This document shows positions 47,701 through 56,499 of a stretch of 64,000 nucleotides of DNA, piece after piece. Source of the DNA: Symbiodinium natans (Eukaryota > Sar > Dinophyceae > Suessiales > Symbiodiniaceae). A program made the translations under genes and the position numbers. The stretch spans positions 56,001-120,000 of the forward strand of contig CAJNDS010000216.1 of assembly GCA_905221605.1 (NCBI GenBank). Reading direction: 5' to 3'. The notes beneath the pieces were generated by a model, which was not told the origin of the DNA, made no database searches, and worked only from the letters and a program-made list of their open reading frames with translations. How positions within the stretch are numbered: the stretch's first letter is position 1; each line of letters opens with the position of its first letter.

Positions 47701-49841
47701 ACAAGCTCACTTCACTCCGGCGGCACTTCCTCCGCTTCGACACTATGGTGAGCGAGTGGGTTTCCGTGGCAAGCTCAGCCCCTTCTGGAGTTCGCCGCTT
47801 GCCACTTTGAAAGCGCGTTGCGGGGGCTTCCACAGTCGGGATACATTAATCCGTACTCCGAGCGAAACTATTCCCGGCTTGGCTCACCAGCACCGACAAC
47901 GCAATGTCGGTGCTTTCAGGATTTTCAGCATTGCTCAAGGAAGCATCCTCTTCTATGCCATGACGTCGCATCCTCCTGAAGACAGGTGTTGGCCTGCACG
48001 AAACCCTCTGAACCTTAGAATGATGCCCGCCACCTGACCCCAGACGTTGTGCACTAGGACGCTGTGTTAAGCAAAAAAAGGCATCCCAACATAACCCCTA
48101 CGGACTGTTACGGTGGCCACCACCACGAACCATACGATATTTACGAGTTTTTTGGTACTTCCCCAAAGCCCGACACAACTCATGCGCGGCAAGACGCGGG
48201 ACTGAGCGTACTCTAGGGATTGCTCACTCAATCCCTTATGGCCCCTCTGTAGTCACCCCCCCAAAACCCTGTTCTAATTATTGAGGCCCCTATATTAATT
48301 TTGGGGTCCCTGGTTTTGTCGTTTTAGGGTTTAGGGTTTAGGGTTTAGGGTTTAGGGTTTAGGGTTTAGGGTTTAGGGTTTAGGGTTTAGGGGCAGTTTA
48401 GGGGTGTTCCGGCACCTGAGGATCGACTTTTCGCTTCGGATTTGAGCGCTCCGAGCGTGCATCTCAATCCCCTCCACCACTCTCGGCCACCCTAAACCCC
48501 CTCAACCCCCTGAACCCTAAACCCTAAACCCTAAACCCGAAACCCTAAACCCTAAACCCCTTCTGAGCCGTGAGCCCAAAGCCCCAATCGCGGCCCAGGG
48601 CAAGAAGGAAGAAGACACCAAGACTGTGGAAGGAGCCACCGAGGCTTGGGGATCAGGGTTGCTGTGAGGGTTTAAGTTTAAGGGTTTGAGGGTTTAAGGG
48701 TTTAAGGTTTAGCCTTAGAGCTGGCTCCCACGTCAAGTATCATTGGCGCAAAGTCGACTGCTATGATAAGGCCATCAGCAGCATTCGCTCCCTGCAACTG
48801 AGCCCCCGTTGTATGCTACTCCAGCCATGGGTGATTTTTGTTTTCGCAACTTACGCTTCTTTGGTTGTAGCCTAGGACCCAGAGTAGGCCCTTATTGCCT
48901 GTTTCAGGAGTTCGATAAAGCCAAATTAATCCAAAAAAGGGAGCCCGTTTCGTTCCTAGGTTACTCTTGGGTCTAGCAGCTGGAGAACAGAGTGGCTCAT
49001 GCTCGGCTTGGTTCCGAGGGCAGTTGCAATGCCGCCTGGGCCGCTTTCTGCTAGCCACGCAAGTTGTCTTTGCCGGCGCTCTACTTGGTTGCGCAGGCTT
49101 GCTGCATGGTTCCCCCACTCTGGAGGCATCTGATTTTACCCCTCCGGGTCTCCGAAGTCATTGGAGCGGTGGCTGGTTCTCGCTCTGTCCCGTATCATCG
49201 GGGTTCTTTGACTTCGCACTCTTCCTGAAAGCGCTCTGGTGATGGGCCGGGGGCACGTCTAGCAGCCCAAATGTGGGATGGCCTGTGCAGTCTGTGCCCC
49301 CTGCGAGGCGTTGCTTGCTTGAGGCTGGCTCAGGATCCCTCCTGCAATGCGGCCCCTGTCACTTCAAGTTACCACTGCCTTCGCCCCGCATCCGCACAGC
49401 ATGTGTTTTCAATCAGGCTGCTGGGCGCGTACGGGCGGGATTGTTGCTTGTTCAGTGCCTGTTGCAACTAGCATCTGAAAGTGTTGTTCCTGCAGCTCTG
49501 AATCAGCTGGCGGTGCCTCGAAACCAGCCAGGCGCACAAAAAAACGCTGTATGAAACTTTGCAGAATACAGTTCCCCTAACGCCTGTAATCTTTTCTGTG
49601 CGTACTCAGCTAAACCTAAAATTTGCCTTGTTGCGCTGGCTCTTAGGGGAGTTGTGTCTTGTTTGTTAGTAAAATGGGCTCAGGGGACGCTGGTGTTTAG
49701 GGTTGCAATTTTGACTTGGTAGCCCAGTGGTACCCTCAAAAGGTAAGGCCGCGGCCCCAATTGCAAAGAACACAGGCCGCACCCGCTGCGGAAGCCCCAG
49801 CCGAAGCCCCTGCAGCTCCGGCAGAGGAGGCGCGCTTCTGA
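43918..49841 (+). CDS. Micro-exon gene 1: Ala/Glu/Pro-rich repeat protein
   Basis: Seven candidate exons each follow a CAG and most end GAG before a GC or GT: 43,918-43,935 (KKCDAE), 44,374-44,394 (ATTAAAE, GT donor), 45,544-45,588 (EKKAEAPSVVVTPAQ), 45,863-about 45,898 (ESGATGEAKAAE), 47,169-about 47,201 (EPKSEAKAENE), 48,599-48,643 (GKKEEDTKTVEGATE) and the terminal 49,776-49,841 (AAPAAEAPAEAPAAPAEE, ARF, TGA). All junctions are phase 0. The introns contain telomere repeats, G-rich first and C-rich last. The peptide is low complexity, similar to linker or tail regions, and 5' exons were not found. A different exon (47,552-47,747) lies inside one intron. Without a transcript the exon set is a hypothesis. 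Confidence 0.5.
44664..44730. repeat. (ATGTAT)n microsatellite
   Basis: Alternating ATGTAT units; the same motif family occurs at 55,455-55,510 and 63,814-64,000. Confidence 0.9.
45120..45194 (+). CDS. Candidate exon
   Basis: After CGGGGCTCAG the frame reads GAEDFSCGVSDVAKSFSAID + HVGMS. CCCTAAA arrays precede it. It is not low complexity, unlike the Ala/Glu/Pro exons around it, and no family is recognised. Confidence 0.3.
45906..46620 (+). repeat. Long TTTAGGG/TTTGGGG array
   Basis: About 715 bp of TTTAGGG with frequent TTTGGGG, TTTTGGGG and TTTAGGGG variants, starting immediately 3' of the candidate exon ending near 45,898. It forms the 5' part of a putative intron whose 3' end (46,970-47,135) is C-rich. 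Confidence 0.95.
47552..47747 (+). CDS. Candidate exon, non-repetitive protein
   Basis: Bounded by CTGTTGAGCAG and the donor GTGAGC. The 65 codons read SRLMEKFLHKYTEMLLAVKQ, HLGLDQEDSDLRLLALVADV and LQTIQNWDAAQAHF...PLRHYG. Balanced helical composition argues for real coding. The exon leaves phase 1, which does not fit the phase-0 micro-exons around it, so it may belong to another gene or transcript. Confidence 0.55.
48967..49560 (+). other. Open-frame region of unclear status
   Basis: Two overlapping plus-strand open frames (48,967-49,242 and 49,273-49,554) contain hydrophobic stretches such as FLLATQVVFAGALLGCAGLL. The region is free of telomere repeats and has ordinary codon-like composition. 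No family or splice links recognised. Confidence 0.25.
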
Positions 49842-50659
49842 GCTTTACTTTGGGTTAAGGACCTAGTCTGTAGAAACCTTAAACCCTCAACAAGCCTGAA
49901 TCTTGTAGTATCCCTCAAGCGTAAACCGAGACACCGGGGGAGGGGGGTTCACGGGGGGTAGGTACCTAGGGAAGCTTGGGGAGCCTTGGGGAGAAGTGGG
50001 GGGATTAGGGAACCTTGGGTATACATACCCTTATTGAGCCCCTGTCCCTTACAAGGACCCTGTAATGTTACTGAAGTTTGAGGAAGTCGTGCGGTTCGGT
50101 GTAGCGGTGTAGCGATGAAAGGGTGAAGCTCTTGTTCGTCTTCGGGCTCTCCTGCGGGACGTGGTGTCTATGCAGACGATGGGTTTAGGGCCTGGGGCTT
50201 GAGATTGCAAGCTTTCAGTCATGTGCGGTTAGAAAAAGTCTTTCGGGGTCCTATGGGTTTAGGGGCTCGAAATTTTCGGGAGACTTGCTCCCTATACTGG
50301 CCACCTAGTAAGCAGGTATAGTGAATTGGAACGTCAAGAAAGGCGGGGGGTCGGACTGGTTTCAAGGCATGCTTCAGCACAGCAATTGCAGGAAGAGGCC
50401 CTGTAGGCCCTTGGTTGCCAAGAAGTCGAAGCAGTGGTTCAGGGTTTAGAGGGTGTACAGCGTTTGAATTGGTTTTGAGCTTGCATGCGTCTGGACGATC
50501 GGACTAGCACAAGATTTTTGGCCTGCGAATTGTGCTGGATTGCTGGCTTGACTGTGGTGAGTTTCGGAATTAGTCCGCAACTTAACGGTCTTAACGAGTA
50601 GAACGCAACCCCTTAAGCTTAAACCCCAAAAGCCCTAAGACCCTCCTTTCGCGCCACAG

Positions 50660-53651
50660 GCCAAGCCTGCCGAAGCTGTCGAGGAGGCACCGTACCCCAA
50701 ACCCTAACGGGCGTCGGTATAGTATTTAGGATTTAGTATTTAGGGTTTAGGGTTTAAGAGCTTTCAAGTGTGCAGGTTTAGGGTTTAGGGTGTAGGGGGT
50801 GCAGGGTCACCCACCCGGTTGGCCTGGAGATATTCTCAGTTTTGCGGAACGAAAGTTTAGGGTCTGCGGAGGGTGTAGGGGTTAGGAAAGCTTCACGACA
50901 AGATCCTGTTCCCACGAAGCCCTAAGGGGTCCATGTACTTTATTAGTATACACTTGGGCCCCGCAGTCCTTGAAAAGGAGGTACTTTAAGGCCCAAGCCT
51001 ACACTATTTAGATACATAAAACCCTTAGGGAAGCATCCTAACGCGGATCCACCTTCCGAAATTCACCTCGCGAAACAGGCTTTGGGCCACTGATGAAGTA
51101 GGGTTTAGGGCTTAGGGTTTAGGATTTAGGGTTTAGGGTTTAGGAGTTAGGGTTTGGGGTTTGGGGTTTAGGGTTTAGGGTTTGGCATGCATCATTCTGA
51201 TTCTTAGCAGCTAAGTAGTTAACCTGTATCCTTGTAGAATGCTACCTTAATTCAAAGGTTAACCTTTTTTGGCTCAGGGTGCTCAGCAACTAGGAGGTGC
51301 GAGCATGTCTTCTCTTTCCGGCCAAAGTTCCGGCGCGCCGTTGCCGGTGCCGGTTCGTTATTTAGACCCTAAACCCTCAATCCTATACGGAGCAGCACGA
51401 CTGTTTCAACAGCCAGTGCATGCATACGGGTTGGGCTCTTCCGTGGGCGCCGGCGTTGCTACTGAGGGCCTGCGTAGGGGTCTGGGGGTTTATGGCTTTA
51501 GGGGCCAGGGGGTTAGGGTTTTAAGGGCTTTAGGGTTAGCCCCAAAAGCAAAAACCCTTATTCCTCAACACCCAAGCCCATTCAAATCCCCACGATCAAC
51601 CTAACTACTGCCGACAAACCGGAAAATGCCACAAACCCAGGGCTTTGCGGATGAGATTCTTGCAGCCCCTAAACCCTAAACCCTAAACCCTTAAACCCTA
51701 AACAATAAACCCTAAACCCTAAACTAGCCGAACGTGGCTGTGTCATGCTCGAGGGATCCTCCGCCTAGTACGAGGGCCCGGGGTTTAGGGCTCTCGGCAG
51801 GGCTGGTTCACCCCAGGCTCAGGGATTTTGAGTGGCTGTAGAGTGGGGATGTCGGAAATTGCCTAGTAGCCCAACAAACCCAATACCGTAGAACCTTTGA
51901 ACCCTAAACCCTACGTTTTTGGCGGCAGGCAAAAACGGTCCCAGAAGAGGCGGCTCCGCTGGGGTTCAGGTCATTAGGGTTCTAAAGGGGTAGAGGGTTG
52001 TCGGGTTTCGAAGTGTGGGGGGCTCAGAGGTTACGGTTTTGGGACTATAGGGCTGACCCAAAAAACCTTTGCCCCAGACACCTGCACCACACAAGAGGCC
52101 TTAGCACACCAGAACCTAGACCCCAACAGGAAGGTGGCTCCTTGTTTAAGTACAGAAGTTGGGTTATTGATGCTGTGCAGGAACATGGGTTACAGCAAGT
52201 TCCTCAAGTGGATAGAGTGAGGGACCTCCTTGCAAACGCCAACACCCTGAAGCCCCAAACCCTTAAATCCTCCGTACCTGTTGCAGACGCCTGCAGCCAC
52301 TGGCGAAACCCCGGTTGAGGCTGGGATGAGACGGGTTGCTCGGCCTGGGGTATTGCGACATGCTTTGCTAACCTTACTATCTAAAATACATATATTATAT
52401 CAAAATAATATAGATATATTATACAAATATTCAAATATTTTAGAAGAAAATAGTTTATTAATGATATTAGACCCCAATCCCCAAGCCCGACCCCTCAACT
52501 CTTCAGCCCCTCGTCTTTAACTCTCGGGATCTTATCCTCTCTGACCGCGCGCCGATCATGTCCTCGAAAGCCAATCGCCATAAACCCCAAACCCTAAACC
52601 CCAAACCCCAAGCCCTAAACCCCAAGCCCTAAACCCTAAGCCCTAAACCCCAAACCCTAAACCCCAAACCCTAAACCCTAAGCCCTAACCCCAAGCCCTA
52701 AACCCCAAGCCCTAAACCCTAAACCCCAAACCCTAAACCCTAAACCCCAAACCCTAAACCCTAAACCCCAAACCCTAAACCCTAAACCCCAAACCCTAAA
52801 CCCTAAACCCCAAACCCCAAACCCTAAACCCTAAACCCCAAACCCCAAACCCTAAACCCGAAACCCTAAACCCAGAGATGCAGGTCGCCGCCGAAGCCCC
52901 GGCTGCCTTGATTCCTGCGGCGGAGGCACCTCAGCCCCAAACCCTTTAAGGCTTTCTAGGGTTTCTTGGCTTTCTAGTCTTTCTAGGGTTTCTAGGGTTC
53001 CTAGGGTTCCTAGGGTTTCTAGGGTTTATAGGGTGTCTAGTGTGATTATAGTTTTTTTTGTTTTATAAAGGGTTGTTTCATAAGGTTCTAGAAGGGTTTT
53101 CATGGGTCTTTTCAAGTTTTCTGTTTTGAAAGGGGTTTGTTGCGGTGTTTATACTGTTTTTCAAAGGGTTTTCATAGGTTCGTTGTCGGGCTTGTGTAGG
53201 GTTTGCGTGAGGTTTCTAGGGTTTGTGGGGTTTGTAGGGTTAATTTATCGGGTTGAAAAGGGATTACATGCGTTTATTGGGGCTTGGGGCCCCAAAGTTT
53301 TCAAGGAACAACGCGCCACACTAAACGATGGCGCAGTTCAGAGTTTAGGGTTCAGCGTTTAGGGTATATCTACTTTGGAGGGGCACCTCCCTGTTTCAGC
53401 CTTAAGTTTTCACCTGACGAGCAGCAGAGGAAGTTCTGAGAGTTCGAGGCCCAGCTAGGACAAAGGGTGCCTATCCGAAGTTTGTTTGGGGTCTAGGGTT
53501 TAGGGTTTATGCATGCGGTCTTGGTTTAGGGTTTAGGGTCTAGGGTATAGGGTTTAGGGTTTAGGTTCATGCAGTTTCCTACAGGTGATGCTACCAAACG
53601 CCCCGCCCCCCCCCCCCCTTCCCACACCCTCAAATTTCCCGGCCTATATAC

Positions 53652-53703
<52 letters not shown>

Positions 53704-55283
53704 TTCTAGCGTAGGTCCCTAAGTTTGGTTTTACAGGCTGAAGCTTACGTTGCGTTTAGGGTTTGGGGTTTGGGGGTTGGGGGTTGGGGGTTGGGGGGTT
53801 GGGGTTTGGGGGTTGGGGGTTGGAGGTTGGGGGTTAGGCCTTACACACCCAATTCCATTTCAGTTACCTTTTGTGTGCAAGCTAACTGGAAGCTGCAAAA
53901 GATACCCCAACACAGCCATGGCCTGGCAAAGACAGAGAGCAACTCTACGCCCTCCAGGCCCTAAACCCTAAACACCCCAAAGCCCCCAAACCCCAAACCC
54001 CAAGCCCCAAGCCCCAAGCCCTAAGCCCTAACCCTAAATCCTAACCCTTGGCACACCCTAAATCCTAACCCTAAACGCTTATAGGGAGCTTCCGAGGCGC
54101 CAGCAGAGACGCCAGCAGCCGAGGCGCCAGCAGCGGAGGCAGCAGCAGAGGCGCCTGCAGCAGCGGAGCTAGCAGCAGAGGCGCCAGCAGCGGAGGCGCC
54201 AGCCGAGGCCAGGAGGGTTTTGGGGTTTAGGGTTTAGGTTTTCGGGTATAATAGGGTTTAGGGTTTTGGGGTTTTAGGGTTTTGGGGTTCTTGGGTTTTG
54301 GGGATTCGGGTTTTGGGGTTTTGGGGTTTTGGGGTTTTGGGGTTTTGGGGTTTTGGGGTTTTGGGGTTTTGGGGTTTTGGGGTTTTGGGGTTTTGGGGTT
54401 TTGGGGTTTTGGGGTTTTGGGGTTTTGGGGTTTTGGGTTTTTGGGGTTTTGGGGTTTTGGGGTTTTGGGGTTTTGGGGTTTTGGGGTTTTGGGGTTTTGG
54501 GGTTTTGGGGTTTTGGGGTTTTGGGGTTTAGGGGTTTTGGGGTTTTGGGGTTTAGGGGTTTAGGGGTTTAGGGGTTTAGGGGTTTAGGGGTTTAGGGGTT
54601 TAGGGGTTTAGGGGTTAGGGTTTCCTTCTTGAAGCCGAAGTGTGTGCGGGAGTGCTGGGAGAGATCACAAGAGTTAGAAGAGTTAGAACCTTGACAAGTG
54701 TAGCTTACTTTGGGCTTAGGGTTTAAGGTTCAGGGCGCAGGGCCCTAGTACTTGAAACTCACGAGGGTCCGTGTTAGCAGGGACCCCACTCCCCCTGTCC
54801 GTGCTTTGAGTACGGGAGGGAGGGGGTGGGGAGGGAAGGTGGGGGCAGCCCGCGGTAGATTCCGGATGATCCGATACGCTCCATGCTTTTGGAGGCCTTG
54901 TGTCAGTTTCCAGAGGACTGCCTAAACCCTACAAACCTAAACCCTAAACCCTATAAAACCCTTCAGCAAAAACAGCAGGTCTTGGGTTCTGAGGGTTTAG
55001 GGGCAAAAGCCAGGGTTGAGGGGTGTAGGGTTTTCGATGTGGCGTCTGCAGGGACGAGGGATGAGGGCCTTGGACTCCTAAACCCTAAACCCTAAACCCT
55101 AAACCCTAAACCCTAAACCCTAAACCCTAAACCCTAAACCCTAAACCCTAAACCCTAAACCCTAAACATCATGGCGTTGGGTTGGGGGTTTTCACTTTTG
55201 GGAAATTCGGCTCTGGGCAGGAAGCCGCTCCGCCCGCGGCCGAGCCTGCTGCCGAGGCGCCGAATCAAGTTCGGGCCGCTTAG
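50660..55283 (+). CDS. Micro-exon gene 2: Ala/Glu/Pro-rich repeat protein
   Basis: Six candidate exons have the same layout as gene 1: 50,660-50,686 (AKPAEAVEE), 51,929-51,949 (AKTVPEE), 52,287-52,316 (TPATGETPVE), 52,884-52,925 (VAAEAPAALIPAAE), 54,085-54,207 (ASEAPAETPAAEAPAAEAAA and further EAP repeats to APAE) and the terminal 55,221-55,283 (EAAPPAAEPAAEAPNQVRAA, TAG). Each starts after CAG (TAG in one case) and non-terminal exons can end GAG before GC, giving phase 0 throughout. Introns carry CCCTAAA arrays before exons and TTTAGGG/TTTTGGGG arrays after them. It is likely a tandem relative of gene 1. Peptides are low complexity; expression is unproven. Confidence 0.5.
52583..52876 (-). 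repeat. Long CCCTAAA/CCCCAAA array
   Basis: About 290 bp of CCCTAAA alternating with CCCCAAA and occasional AGCCCT variants, ending 7 bp before the acceptor of the exon at 52,884. Confidence 0.95.
53640..53703. repeat. (TA)n/(TATG)n microsatellite
   Basis: Alternating TATATA with CATATA interruptions. Confidence 0.9.
54299..54615 (+). repeat. TTTTGGGG array followed by TTTAGGGG array
   Basis: Nearly perfect 8-bp repeats: about 28 copies of TTTTGGGG (one TTTTGGGT slip near 54,437) and then about 10 copies of TTTAGGGG. All three forward frames are open as GFWGFGVL repeats, which is an artefact of a stop-free octamer. It lies in the intron between the last two exons of micro-exon gene 2. Confidence 0.95.
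55080..55167 (-). repeat. CCCTAAA array
   Basis: Twelve nearly perfect copies upstream of the last exon of micro-exon gene 2. Confidence 0.95.
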
Positions 55284-55454
55284 GCCCAAGCCCAAAATAG
55301 CCACATGGATTTAGGGTTTAGGGCTTAGGGTTTAGGGTTTAGAGTCCCTAGGCCCTAGATCCGAAGCCCTAAACCCCATGAGGCCCTACATGTTCTGGAA
55401 CCCTGGAGATTAACAGATTCTGACGTTCAATGGGGCCGTACTTCCGATATTGCC

Positions 55455-55514
55455 ATGTTTACATATGTATATGCATACATATAATTATGCATATGCATAT
55501 ATGTATATGCGTAT
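55455..55514. repeat. Microsatellite target of the LTR element
   Basis: TATGCATATA-type repeat continuing at 63,814 beyond the element; the retrotransposon inserted into it. Confidence 0.85.
55511..55514. repeat. Target-site duplication (left)
   Basis: GTAT immediately outside the left LTR matches GTAT at 63,810-63,813. Confidence 0.75.
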
Positions 55515-55808
55515 TGTGAAGTCGACCAGCACTGGACTTGCACTAAGCCAATGCAATCACAGCCCGGCCGCGCTGTTTTACGACTTCGCGAGTTCAAGCA
55601 CTTGTGCAGCTACGCCCGAGTGCGTCCGGTCGGACCGCACAGCAACCTAAGAGCTACTGTACGAAACTACCGTGCTCAAAGGCACAAGCTCGGTACTTGA
55701 GCCAAAATATTGGCGTTGTTACGAATTGCAAAACTACGCATGCAAAGGAAAACAACACGCTGCACTAGCACTAAGCAAGCACTCCATGCATGCTTTGACC
55801 TGCTCACA
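55515..55808 (-). repeat. 3' LTR
   Basis: Begins TGTGAAGTCGACC and ends CTGCTCACA on the plus strand. As far as I can see it is identical to 63,516-63,809 over 294 bp. Confidence 0.95.
55696..55708 (-). other. Spliced-leader-like 13-mer in 3' LTR
   Basis: On the minus strand it reads ATTTTGGCTCAAG, which equals the last 13 nt of the 22-nt dinoflagellate spliced leader as I know it. It is followed by TACC, not GT, so it is a relic or acceptor-proximal copy rather than an SL RNA gene. Confidence 0.6.
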
Positions 55809-55819
55809 TTCGCCCCTCA
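55809..55819 (-). other. Putative polypurine tract
   Basis: Minus strand TGAGGGGCGAA directly before the 3' LTR; purine-rich but interrupted by one C. Placement is what supports it. Confidence 0.45.
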
Positions 55820-56499
55820 GCCGAGGCTTCCGGCTCACCAAGAGCTCATAGTGCGTCAAGCACTTCCGCAACGCGGCAAATGGGGTAGGGCGAGGGTGTC
55901 GCGTGCGACCCTGGTAGAGCCCGCACATCATGAGCATTGGCATGCGGCTTGGGCGGCAGCCCGCACTACCAAACGGACGCACGACGACAGCAGCCCTCTA
56001 CGACCCTAAACCACCCCAAGTCGCGAGCGCTCACCTTTGTGCAGGCAGGCGAGGCTCCAGAGTACTGGGCAGGTCTTTGTGCTGCTAGTGCAAAGCTATG
56101 GTACAAATGGTACACTGTACAAACTACCGGCCCTAAGCTACGGCTACGGCTACTCACCTATCCAGAACTACCCTACGGGCTACCGGACTCAGCGAGAGCC
56201 GCGCACATTGCTTGTGCCGCAGCCAGTGCAACTCGCACGCGCTTCGGCGAGCGCACTGCCGCGACCAGGACACGGTCCGCAGCACCTGCAAAAGAGCTCC
56301 CTCGACAAGAGGGGCCACAGGCAGGGCGGAGAAGAAAAGTGCGGGGAATGCAAAATGGGCAGGCTTCCAACCTGCCGCGGCTTTTCGCCCGCAGTCACGC
56401 AAAAGAAAGTGCAAGAGGTTGGCGAAGCAACGTGCCGTGCTGCGACGCCTGCTCTGATAATGCGTGGATACATACCACGCCGCGCCAACTGGCCGCAGC

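Larger units (their letters stand above)
31925..55400. repeat. Telomere-repeat mosaic (more than 40 interstitial arrays)
   Basis: G-rich (TTTAGGG) arrays on the plus strand are found near 33,226, 34,120, 35,600, 35,766, 37,737, 38,234, 39,450, 39,675, 40,188, 42,740, 45,439, 45,906, 48,322, 51,102 and 53,520. C-rich (CCCTAAA) arrays are found near 35,470, 38,034, 39,245, 39,855, 42,594, 43,965, 44,300, 44,814, 44,968, 45,755, 47,085, 48,508, 51,667, 52,583, 53,960 and 55,080. Most are 40-130 bp; the longest are 45,906-46,620 and 52,583-52,876. Variants with an extra G or T (TTTGGGG, TTTTAGGG, TTTTGGGG) are common. Unique segments between arrays are mostly 50-300 bp and many look like exons. 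Confidence 0.95.

Noticed and set aside
51262-51275. TTTTGGCTCA resembling the spliced leader
   Set aside because: The match stops before the AAG end and has no gene context.
54282-54571. GFWGFGVL-repeat proteins in three frames
   Set aside because: Artefact of the stop-free TTTTGGGG octamer.
31925-55400. A true chromosome end
   Set aside because: Telomere repeats occur in both orientations, in short arrays, with exons on both sides and ordinary sequence beyond; they are interstitial.
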